Shown here: positions 51,210 through 61,668 of the stretch, piece after piece
Numbering within the stretch: the first letter of the stretch is position 1
Layout of the letters: every line of letters begins with the position of its first letter
Source of the DNA: Tetragonia tetragonoides
Taxonomy: Eukaryota > Streptophyta > Magnoliopsida > Caryophyllales > Aizoaceae
Assembly (NCBI GenBank): GCA_038025085.1
Contig: CM076152.1
Coordinates: 24,698,001-24,762,000 of the forward strand
DNA: 64,000 nucleotides
Direction of reading: 5' to 3'
The notes under the pieces: generated by a model
Told to the model about the DNA's origin: nothing
Seen by the model: only the letters and a program-made list of their open reading frames with translations
The model's database searches: none
Position numbers and translations under genes: made by a program

Positions 51210-51857
51210 ATGATTGACATGGGGCCCCTTCATTATTATTTGGGTATCTCTGTAACTCGACACAAAGGCGGTTTATTCCTCTCTCAACGAAAATATGCCG
51301 AGGAGCTCCTCGAGCGTGCTAGTAGGGCAAACTGTAATCCCAGTGCGACACCTATTGACACACAACCTAAGCTATCTGACATTGAGGGACCCATGTTTGC
51401 CGACCCTACTCTGTATCGTAGCCTAGCCGGCGGACTACAGTACCTGACCTTCACACAACCTGGCCTCTTGTACGTCGTCCAATAGGTCTGTCTTCATATG
51501 CACCACCCTAGGGAACCTCATATGCAGCAGCTCAAACGAATACATCGTTATGTGAAAGGGACCCTCACCCACGGCCTCCATCTCACCCCAGGCTCCATTG
51601 ACTCTCTTACAGCGCACTCAGACACTGATTGGGGTAGGTGCCCTGACACACGCAAATCCACCTCTGGGTACTGCGTGTTTCTTGGCGACAATCTTCTTTC
51701 TTGGTCAACAAAACGACAGAGCACCACGGATCGATCTAGTGCTGAAACGGAGTACAGGGCTGTTGCCCAAGCTGTGGCAGAAACCTGCCCATGAGCTACA
51801 TTTCCCATTAACGAAGGCTACCTTTGTCTACTGTTACAGCATAAGCGCGGGGTGTTT
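51210..51857 (+). mobile_element. Ty1/copia RT-RNase H fragment, copy B (pseudogene)
   Basis: Exactly 28,152 bp from copy A, with the same ends in the satellite and no indels; I count about a dozen substitutions in 648 bp. The RT part is open from 51,210 (MIDMGPLHYYLGISV, KGGLFLSQRKYAEELLE, DPTLYRSLAGGLQYLTF) up to the TAG at 51,483-51,485 shared with copy A; the TGA of copy A is a leucine codon here. RNase H continues in the same frame to a TGA at 51,792-51,794 and shows changes copy A lacks: HSDTDWGRCPD for YSDTDWGGCPD, TDRSSAETEYRA for TARSSAETEYRA, and VYCYSISA for VYCDSISA, which removes a probable acidic residue of the active site. Both copies are non-functional passengers of the array. 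Confidence 0.95.
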
Positions 51858-52157
51858 CTCACTTTTTCACCCTAGTCATATGAGCTTTTAAAACGCGTAA
51901 ATACATTCAAAAGCTTGAGTTGAAGCTTGTTTGTACTTGTAAACATCCTTGGTGTAGTTTCTCACTCCAATGAATGCAAACAAAGCTTTTGGGTGCTTAC
52001 TCTGAAAATACAACACAAAAGAACTCAATCTCTTTCACCCTAGTCGTATGAGGTTTTAAAACGCGTATATGCATTCAAAAGCTTAAGTTGAAGCTTGTTG
52101 GTACTTGTAAACATCCTTGGTTAAGTTTCTCACTCAAATGAATGCAAACAAAGCATT
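51858..52157 (+). repeat. Satellite block, + orientation
   Basis: Less than two units, collinear with 23,706-24,006. Confidence 0.9.
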
Positions 52158-52781
52158 TGTACTCGTAATCAAGCTTTGTTTTTGTGTTGATCCAATTACT
52201 TTGTTTGCATTCATTTGAGTGTGAAACTACATCTAGGAAGTTTAATAGAACAAACAAGCTTCACCTCAAGCTTTTGAATGCATTTACGCGTTTTAACAAC
52301 ACTTACAACTAGGGTGATAAAGATTGAGTTCTTTTGTGTTGTATATTAAGAGAAAGCACCCAAATGCTTTGTATGCATTCATTTGAGTGAGAAACTTAAC
52401 CAAGGATGTTTACAAGTACAAACAAATGCTTTTGAAAGCTTGAGTTGAAGTACTTGTAAATGCTTTGTTTGCATTCATTTGAGTGAGAAACTACTCTCTG
52501 AAAATACGCGTTTTAAAAGCTCATATGACTAGGGTGAAAGAGATTAAGTTCATTTGTGTTGTATATTAAGAGAAAGCACCCAAGTGCTTTGTGTGCATTC
52601 ATTTGAGGGAGAAACTATACCAAGGATGTTTACCAGTACAAACAAGCTTCAACTCAAACTTTTGAATGTAATTACGCGTTTTAAAACCTCATACGACTAG
52701 GGTGAAACAGATTGAGTTCTTTTCTGTTGTATATTAAGAGAAAGCACCCAAATGCTTTATTTGCATTCATTTGATTGTGAA
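52158..52781 (-). repeat. Spacer plus - satellite block
   Basis: 52,159-52,202 repeats the non-satellite spacer of 24,007-24,050. The remainder is minus satellite with a small + piece at 52,425-52,455. Confidence 0.87.
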
Positions 52782-52977
52782 TACATTAAAAATTTTGAGT
52801 TGAAGCTTGTTTGTACTTGTAAACATCTTTGGGGTAGTTTCTCACTCAAATGAATGTAAACAAAGCATTTGCGAGCTTTTTCTTAATATACAACACAAAA
52901 GAACTCAATCTCTTTTCGCCTAGTCATAAGAGTTATTAAAACGCGTAAAAACATTAAAAAGCTTGAGTTGAAAGCTT
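52782..52977 (+). repeat. Short + satellite block
   Basis: One unit between the recurrent junction and TTGAAAGCTTTGACTAC, partner of 24,628-24,823. Confidence 0.88.
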
Positions 52978-55900
52978 TGACTACACCAAGGATGTTTACA
53001 AGTACAAACAAGTTTTAACTCCACCTTTTAAGTGCATTTACGCGTTTTAACAGCTCTTACAACTAGGGTGAAAGAGATTGAGTTCTTTTGTGTTGTATAA
53101 TACGAGAAATCACCCAAATGCTTTGTTTGCATTCATTTGAGTGAGAAACTACACCAAGGATGTTTACAAGTACAAACAAGCTTCAACTCAAGCTTTTGAA
53201 TGCATTTACGCATTTTAACAGCTCCTAAAACTAGGGTGAAAGAGATTGAGTTCTTTTGTGTTGTATATTAAAAAAAAGCTCGCAAATGCTTTGTTTACAT
53301 TCATTTGAGTGTGAAACTACCCCAAGGCTGTTTACAACTACAAACAAGCTTGAACTCAAGCTTTTGAATGCATTTAAGCGTTTTAAAAGCTAATACGACA
53401 AGGGTGAAAGAGATTGAGTTCTTTTGTGTTGTATATTAAGAGAAGGCACCCAAATGTTTTCTTTGCATTCATTTGAGTGAGAAACTACACCAAAGATGTT
53501 TACAAGTACCAACAAGCTTCAACTCAAGCTTTTGAATGTATTTACGCGTTTTAAAAGCTCATATGACTAGGGTGAAAGAGATTGAGGTCTTTTGTGTTGT
53601 ATATTAAGAGAAAGAACCCAAATGCTTTGTTTGCATTCATTTGAGTGAGAAACTACACCAAGGATGTTTACAAGTACAAACAAGCTTCAACTGAAGCTTT
53701 TTATTGCATTAAAGCATTTTAACAGCTCTTACGACTAGGGTGAAAGAGATTGAGTTCTTTTGTGTTGTATATTAAGAGAAAGCACAAAAATGCTTTGTTT
53801 GCATTCATTTGAGTGAGAAACTACACCAAGAATGTTTACAAGTACAAACAAGCTTCAACTCAAGCTTTTGAATGCATTTACGCGTTCTAAAAGCTCATAT
53901 GACTAGGGTGAAAATGATTGAGTTCTTTTGTGTTGTATTTTAAGAGAAAGTAACCAAAAGCTTTGTTTGCATTCATTTCAGTGAGAAACTACACCAAGAA
54001 TGTTTACAAGTACAAACAAGCTTCAACTCAAGCTTTTGAATGCATTTACGCGTTTTAAAAGCTCATATGACTAGGGTGAAAAAGACTGAGTTCTTTTGTG
54101 TTGTATATTAAGAGAAAGCACCCAAAAGCTTTGGTTGCATTCATTTGAGTGAGAAACTTAACCAAGGATGTTTACAAGTACAAACAAGCTTCAACTCAAG
54201 CTTTTTGAATGTATTTACGCGTTTTAACAGCTCTTACGATTAGGGTGAAAGAGATTGAGGTCTTTTGTGTTGTATATTAAGAGAAAGCACCCAAATGCTT
54301 TGTTTGCATTCATTTGAGTGAGAAACTACACCAAGGATGTTTACAAGTACAAACAAGCTTTAACTCCACATTTTTGAATGCATTTACACATTTTAACAGC
54401 TCTTACATCTAGGGTAAAAGAGATTGAGTTCTTTTGTGTTGTATATTAAGAGAAATCACCCAATTGGTTTGTTTGCATTCATTTGAGTGAGAAACTACAC
54501 CAAGGATGTTTACAAGTACAAACAAGTTTCAACTCAAGCTTTTGAATGCATTTACGCGTTTTAACAGCTCTTACGATTACGGTGAAAGAGATTAACGTCT
54601 TTTGTGTTGTATATTAAGAGAAATCACCCAAATGCTTTGTTTGCATTCATTTGAGTGAGAAACTACACCAAGAATGTTTACAAGTACAAACAAGCTTCAA
54701 CTCAAGCTTTTGAATGCATGTAAGCGTTTTAAAAGCTCATATGACTAGGGTGAAAATGATTGAGTTCTTTTGTGTTGTATTTTAAGAGAAAGCAACCAAA
54801 AGCTTTGTTTGCATTCATTTCAGTGAGAAACTACACAAAGAATGTTTACAAGAACAAACAAGTTTCAACTTAAGCTTTTGAATGCATTTACGCGTTTTAA
54901 AAGCTCATATGACTAGGGTGAAAGAGAATGAGTTCTTTTGTGTTGTATATTAAGAGAAAGTACCCAAATTCTTTGTTTGCATTCATTTGAGTGAGAAACT
55001 ACACCAAGTATGTTTACAAGTACAAACAAGCTTCAACTCAAGCTTTTGAATGCATTTACGCGTTCTAAAAGCTCATATGACTAGGGTGAAAAAGATTGAG
55101 TTCTTTTGTGTTGTATATTAAGAGAAAGCACCCAAAAGTTTGGGTGCATTCATTTGAGTGAGAAACTTAACCAAGGATGTTTACAAGTACAAAGAAGCTT
55201 CAACTCAAGCTTTTTGAATGTATTTACGCGTTTTAACAGCTCTTACGAGTAGGGTGAAAGAGAATGAGTTCTTTTGTGTTGTATATTAAGAGAAAGTACC
55301 CAAATTCTTTGTTTGCATTTATTTGAGTGAGAAACTTAACCAAGGAAGTTTACAAGTACAAACAAGCTTCAACTCAAGCTTTTGAATGTATTTACGCGTT
55401 TTAACAGCTCTTACGATTAGGGTGAAAGAGATTGAGGTCTTTTGTGTTGTATATTAAGAGAAAGCACCCAAATTCTTTGTTTGCATTCATTTGAGTGAGA
55501 AACTACACCAAGGATGTTTACAAGTAGATACAAGCTTTAGCTCCACCTTTTGAATGCATTTACGCTTTGTTTGCGTTCATTTGAGTGAGAAACTACACAA
55601 AAGATGTTTACAAGTACAAACAAGTTTTAACTCCACCTTTTGAATGCATTTACGCGTTTTAACAGCTCTTACATCTAGGGTGAAAGAGATTGAGGTCTTT
55701 TGTGTTGTATATTAAGAGAAAGCACCCAAATGCTTTGTTTGCATTCATTTGAGTGAGAAACTACACCAAGGATGTTTACAAGTACAAACAAGCTTTAACT
55801 CCACCTTTTGAATGCATTTACGCGTTTTAACCGCTCTTACATCTGGGGTGAAAGAGATTGAGTTCTTTTGTGTTGTATATTAAGAGAAAGCACCCAAATG

Positions 55901-55985
55901 TTTTCTTTGCATTCATTTGAGTGAGAAACTACACCAAAGATGTTTACAAATACAAACAAGCTTCAACTCAAGCTTTTGAATGCAT
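52978..55985 (-). repeat. Satellite block, - orientation
   Basis: About 18 units, nearly 2 kb longer than the copy A partner. The segment with CAAGCTTTTTGAATGTATT occurs twice here (about 54,196 and 55,206) but once in copy A (25,875), so copy B was locally amplified. Confidence 0.9.
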
Positions 55986-56200
55986 TTAATAGGTGCTTTC
56001 TCTTAATATACAACACAAAAGACTTCAATCTCTTTCACCCTAGTCGTATGTGTACCCAAATACTTTGTGTTAACAGCTCTGACGACTAGGGTGAAAGAAG
56101 ATAAGTAAAAATGCTTTGTTTGCATTCATCCTATAATAAAGCTTACGCGTTAGTATCACTCAAGCTTAAAGTGATACTAACGACACAAAAATTAAACATG
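55986..56200. repeat. Scrambled segment with a non-satellite inverted repeat
   Basis: After about 65 bp of + satellite the order breaks up (GTATGTGTACCCAAATAC, GAAGATAAGTAAAAATGC). 56,148-56,160 and 56,170-56,182 are perfect 13-bp inverted arms (CGTTAGTATCACT) around 9 bp, followed by GACACAAAAATTAAACATG. Arms and tail are not satellite and have no partner in copy A. Confidence 0.82.
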
Positions 56201-56267
56201 AGTGAGAAACTACACGAAGAATGTTTACAAGTACAAACAAGCTTCAACTCAAAATTTTGAATGTATT
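56201..56267 (-). repeat. Short - satellite piece
   Basis: 67 bp between the scrambled segment and another copy of the recurrent junction (GAATGTATTAACAATC). Confidence 0.82.
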
Positions 56268-57195
56268 AACAATCAAATGAATGCAAACAAAGCATTTGGG
56301 TGGTTTCTCTAAATATACAACACAAAAGACCTCAATCTCTTTCACCCTAATCGTAAGAGCTGTTAAAACGCGTAAATACATTAAAAAGCTTGAGTTGAAG
56401 CTTGTTTGTACTTGTAAACATCCTTAGTTAAGTTTCTCACTCAAATGAATGCAAACAAAGCATTTGGGTGCTTTCTCTTAATATACAACACAAAAGACCT
56501 CAATCTCTTTCACCCTAGTCATATGAGCTTTTAAAACGCGTAAATGCATTCAAAAGCTTGAGTTGAAGCTTGTTTGTACTTGTAAACATCCTTGGTGTAG
56601 TTTCTCACTCCAATGAATGCAAACAAAGCTTTTGGGTGCTTTCTCTGAAAATACAAAACAAAAGAACTCAATCTCTTTCACCCTTGTCGTATGAGGTTTT
56701 AAAACGCGTATATGCATTCAAAAGGTGGAGTTAAAGCTTGTTTGTACTTGTAAACATCCTTGGTGTAGTTTCTCACTCAAATGAATGCAAACAAAGCATT
56801 TGGGTGCTTTCTCTTAATATACAACACAAAAGAACTCAATCTCTTTCACCCTAGATGTAAGAGCTGTTAAAATGCGAAAATGCATTCAAAAGGTGGAGTT
56901 AAAGCTTGTTTGTGCTTGTAAACATCCTTGGTGTAGTTTCTCACTCAAATGAATGCAAACAAAGCATTTGGGTGCTTTCTCTTAATATACAACACAAAAG
57001 AACTCAATCTCTTTCAACCTAGATGTAAGAGCTGTTAAAATGCGTAAATGCATTCAAAAGGTGGAGTTAAAGCTTGTTTCTACTTGTAAACATCCTTGGT
57101 GTAGTTTCTCACTCAAATGATTGCAAACAAAGCATTTGGGTGCTTTCTCTTAATATACAACCCAAAAGACCTCAACTCTCTTTTGCCCTACTCGT
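56268..57195 (+). repeat. Satellite block, + orientation
   Basis: Between five and six units; it matches copy A from 26,031 onward at offset 30,354 (56,385). Confidence 0.9.
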
Positions 57196-58400
57196 ATTCA
57201 TTTGTTTGCATTCATTTGAGTGTGATACTAAACCTAGGATGTTTACAAGTACAAACAAGCTTCAACTCGAGCTTTTGAATGCATTTACGCGTTTTAAAAC
57301 CTCATACAACTAGGGTGAAAAAGATTGAGTTCTTTTGTGTTGTATATTAAGAGAAATCACCCAAATGGTTTGTTTGCATTCATTTGAGTGAGAAACTACA
57401 CCAAGGATGTTTACAAGTACAAACAAGTTTCAACTCAAGCTTTTGAATGCATTTACGCGTTTTAACAGCTCTTACGACTAGGCGAAAAGAGATTGAGTTC
57501 TTTTGTGTTGTATATTAAGAAAAAGCTCGCAAATGCTTTGTTTGCATTCATTTGAGTGAGAAACTACACCAAGGATGTTTACAAGTACAAACAAGATTCA
57601 ACTCCACCTTTTGAATGCATTTACGCATTTTAACAGCTCTTACAATTAGGGTGAAAGAGATTGAGTTCTTTTGTGTTGTATATTAAGAGAAAGCACCCAA
57701 CTGCTTTGTTTGCATTCATTTGAGTGAGAAAGTACAGCAGGGATGTTTACAAGTACAAACAAGATTTAACTCAATCTTTTGAATGCATTTACGCATTTTA
57801 ACAGCTCTTACAACTCGGGTGAAAGAAATTGAGTTCTTTTCTGTTGTATATTAAGAGAAATCCCACAAATGCATTGTTTGCATTCATTTGAGGGAGAAAC
57901 TACACCAAGGATGTTTACAACTACAAACAAGCTTGAGCTCAAGCTTTTGAATGCATTTAAGCGTTTTAAAAAGCTCATAGGACAAGGGTGAAAGAGATTG
58001 AGTTCTTTTGTGTTGTATATTAAGAGAACGCACCCAAATGTTTTCTTTGCATTCATTTGAGTGAGAAACTACACCAAATATGTTTAGAAGTACAAACAAG
58101 CATCAACTCAAGCTTTTGAATGTATTTACGCGTTTTAAAAGCTCATATGACTAGTGTGAAAGAGATTGAGGTCTTTTGTGTTGTATATTAAGAGAAAGCA
58201 ACCAAAAGCTTTGTTTGCATTCATTTCAGTGAGAAACTACACCAAGGATGTTTACAAGTACAAACAAGCTTCAACTCAAGCTTTTGAATGTATTTACGCG
58301 TTTTAACAGCTCTTACGATTAGGGTAAAAGAGATTGAGGTCTTTTGTGTTGTATATTAAGAGAAAGCACCCAAATGCTTTGTTTGCATTCATTTGATTGT
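57196..58400 (-). repeat. Satellite block, - orientation
   Basis: About seven units, entered through CCCTACTCGTATTCATTTG. It has no single clear partner in copy A, whose sequence is 0.9 kb shorter here. Confidence 0.88.
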
Positions 58401-58615
58401 TAATACATTCAAAATTATTTGGGAGCTGTTAAAACGTGTAAGAGCACCCAGATGTAAGAGCTGTTAAAACGTGTAAATGCATTCAAAACGTGGAGTTAAA
58501 GCTTGTTTGTACTTGTAAATATCCTTGTTAGTTTCTCACTCAAATGAATGCAAACAAAGCATTTGGGTGCTTTCTCTTAATATACAACACAAAAGACCTC
58601 AAATCTCTTTCACCC
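58401..58615 (+). repeat. Short + satellite block
   Basis: One unit with a partly doubled start (GAGCTGTTAAAACGTGTAA twice within 60 bp). Confidence 0.85.
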
Positions 58616-58848
58616 TACTTGTTTGCATTCATTTGAGTGTGAAACTACACCTAGGATGTTTACGAACTCAAGCTTTTGAATGCGTTTACGCGTTTTAAAA
58701 CCTCATACAACTAGGGTGAAAATGATTGAGTTCTTTTGTGTTGTATATTAAGAGAAATCATACGACTAGGGTGAAAGAGATTGAGTTCTTTTGTGTTGTA
58801 TATTAAGAGAAAGCACCCAAAAGCTTTATTTGCATTCATTTGATTGTG
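58616..58848 (-). repeat. Satellite block, - orientation
   Basis: Partner of 27,338-27,572 at offset 31,272, with the same two internal deletions. Confidence 0.88.
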
Positions 58849-59293
58849 AATACATTCAAAATTTTGAGTTGAAGCTTGTTTGTACTTGTAAAAGCTTGTT
58901 TGTACTTGTAAACATCCTTGGTGTAGTTTCTCACTCAAATTTTGAAAGCATTTACGCTTTTAAAACCTCATACCAAGAACTTAAACACAAAAGACCTCAA
59001 TCTTTTTCACCCTAGTCATATGAGCTTTTAAAACGCGTAAATGCATTCAAAAGCTTGAGTTGAAGCTTGTTTGTACTTGTAAACATTCTTGGTGTAGTTT
59101 CTCACTCAAATGAATGCAATCAAACCATTTGGGTGATTTCTCTTAATATACAACACAAAAGAACTCAATCTCTTTCACCCTAGTCATATGAGCTGTTAAA
59201 ATGCTTAAATGCAATAAAAAGCTTCAGTTGAAGCTTGTTTGTAATTGTAAACATCCTTGGTGTAGTTTCTCACTCAAATGAATGCATACAAAG
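58849..59293 (+). repeat. Satellite block, + orientation
   Basis: GCTTGTTTGTACTTGTAAA is directly doubled at 58,874-58,912. A minus fragment at 58,941-58,978 repeats the one at 27,812. Confidence 0.87.
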
Positions 59294-59503
59294 CAACCAA
59301 AAGCTTTGTCTGCAATCATTTGAGTGAGAAACTTAACCAAGGATGTTTACAAGTACAAACAAGCTTCAACTCAAGCTTTTGAATGTATTTACGCGTTTTA
59401 ACAGCTCTTACGATCAGGGTAAAAGAGATTGAGGTCTTTTGTGTTGTATATTAAGAGAAAGCACCCAAATGCTTTATTTGCATTCATTTGATTGTGAATA
59501 CAT
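59294..59503 (-). repeat. Short - satellite block
   Basis: Just over one unit between CATACAAAGCAACCAAAAGC and the recurrent junction. Confidence 0.87.
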
Positions 59504-60945
59504 TCAAAATTTTGAGTTGAAGCTTGTTTGTACTTGTAAACATCCTTGGTGTAGTTTCTCACTCAAATGAATGCAAACAAAGCATTTGGGTGCTTTCTCT
59601 TAATATACAACACAAAAGAACTCAATCTTTTCACCCTAGTCATATGAGCTTTTAAAACTCGTAAATGCATTCAAAAGGTGGAGTTAAAGCTTGTTTGTAC
59701 TTTTAAACATCCTTGGTGTAGTTTCTCACTCAAATGAATGCAAACAAAGCATTTGTGTGCTTTCTCTTAATATACAACACAAAAGAACTCAATCTCTTTC
59801 ACCCTAGTCATATGAGCTTTTAAAACGCGCAAATACATTCAAAAGCTCGAGTTGAAGCTTGTTTGTACTTGAAAACATCCTTGGTATAGTTTCTCACTCC
59901 AATGAATGCAAACAAAGCTTTTGGGTGCTTTCTCTGAAAATACAACACAAAAGAATTCAATCTCTTTCACCCTAGTCGTATGAGGTTTTAAAACGCGTAT
60001 ATGCATTCAAAAGCTTGAGTTGAAGCTTGTTTGTACTTGTAAACATCCTTGGTTAAGTTTCTCACTCAAATGAATGCAAACAAAGCATTTGGGTGCTTTC
60101 TCTTAATATACAACACAAAAGAACTCAATCTTTTTCACCCTAGTCATATGAGCATTTAAAACGCGTAAATGCATTCAAAAGCTTGAGTTTAAACTTATTT
60201 GTACTTCTCACTCAAATGCATGCAAAGAAAACATTTGGGTGCGTTGTCTTAATATACAACACAAAAGAACTCAATCTCTTTCACCCTTGTCGTATGAGCT
60301 TTTAAAACGCTTAAATGCATTCAAAAGCTTGAGTTCAAGCTTGTTTGTAGTTGTAAACATCCTTGGGGTAGTTTCACACTCAAATGAATGTAAACAAACC
60401 ATTTGGGAGATTTCTCTTTATATACAACACAAAAGAACTAAATCTCTTTCACCCAAGTTGTAATCGCTGTTAAAATGCGTAAATGCATTCAAAAGGTGGA
60501 GTTAAACCTTGTTTGTGCTTGTAAACATCCTTGGTGTAGTTTCTCTCTCAAATAATGATAAGAAAGCATTTGGGTGCTTTCTCTTAATATATCACGCAAA
60601 AGAACTCAATCTCTTTCACCCTAGTTGTAAGAGCTGTTAAAATGCGTAAACGCATTCAAAAGCTTGAGTTGAAGCTTGTTTGTACTTGTAAACATCCTAG
60701 GTGTATTTTCACACTCAAATGAATGCAAACTAAGTTATTGGATGGTTTCTCAAAATAAACAACACAAAAGAACTCCAATCTCTTTCGCCCTACTCGTAAG
60801 AGCTTTTAAAACGCGTAAATGCATTCAAAAGCTTGAGTTGAAGCATGTATGTACTTCTAAACTTCCTTGGTGTAGTTTCACACTCAAATGAATGCAAACA
60901 AAGTAATTGGATGGTTTCTCTTAATATACAACACAAAAGAACTCC
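59504..60945 (+). repeat. Satellite block, + orientation
   Basis: Between eight and nine units. The end (60,690-60,945) keeps a full variant unit with GTATTTTCACACTC that copy A has partly lost. Confidence 0.9.
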
Positions 60946-60982
60946 AGTTTTAATTGAATTAGCAATGCTCGAATTAAAAGGT
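60946..60982. other. Short non-satellite AT-rich insert at a switch point
   Basis: TTTTAATTGAATTAGC and GCTCGAATTAAAAGG form an imperfect inverted repeat (TTTTAATT / AATTAAAA). It is absent at the matching place in copy A (29,780). Confidence 0.75.
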
Positions 60983-61668
60983 CTTACGAGTAGGGTGAAA
61001 GAGATTTTTCTTTTGTGTTGTATATTAAAAGAAATGATCCAAGTACTTTGTTTGGATTCATTTGAGTATGAAAGTACATGGAGATTGTTTTAAAGTACAA
61101 ACAAGCTTCAACTCAAGCCTTTGAATGCATTTACGCGTTTTAAAAGCTTATACGAGTAGGGTGAAAGAGATTTGAGTTCTTTTGTGTTGTATATTAAGAG
61201 AAAGCATCCAAATACTTTGTTTGCATTCATTTGAGTGTGAAACTACACCTAGGATGTTTACAAGTACAAACAAGCTTAAACTCAAGCTTTTGAATGCATT
61301 TACGCGTTTTAACAGCTCTTACGATTATGGTGAAAGAGATTGAGTTCTTTTGTATTGTATATTAAGAGAAAGCACCCAGATGCTTTGTTTGCATTCATTT
61401 AAGTGAGAAGCTACACCAAGGATGTTTACAAGAACAAAAGACCTTCAACTCAAGCTTTTGAATGCATTTACGCGTTTTAAAAGCTCTTACGACTAGGGTG
61501 AAAGAGATTGAGTTCTTTTGTGTTGAAAATTAAGAGAATGCAACCAGATGCATTTGCATTCGTTTAATTGAGAAACTACACCAAGGATGTTTACAAGTAC
61601 AAACAAGCGTCAGCTTAAGCTTTTGAATGCATTTACACGTTTTGACAGCTCTTACGACTAGGGCGAAA
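60983..61668 (-). repeat. Satellite block, - orientation
   Basis: About four units, partner of 29,783-30,485, ending at the second near-palindromic switch point. Confidence 0.9.
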
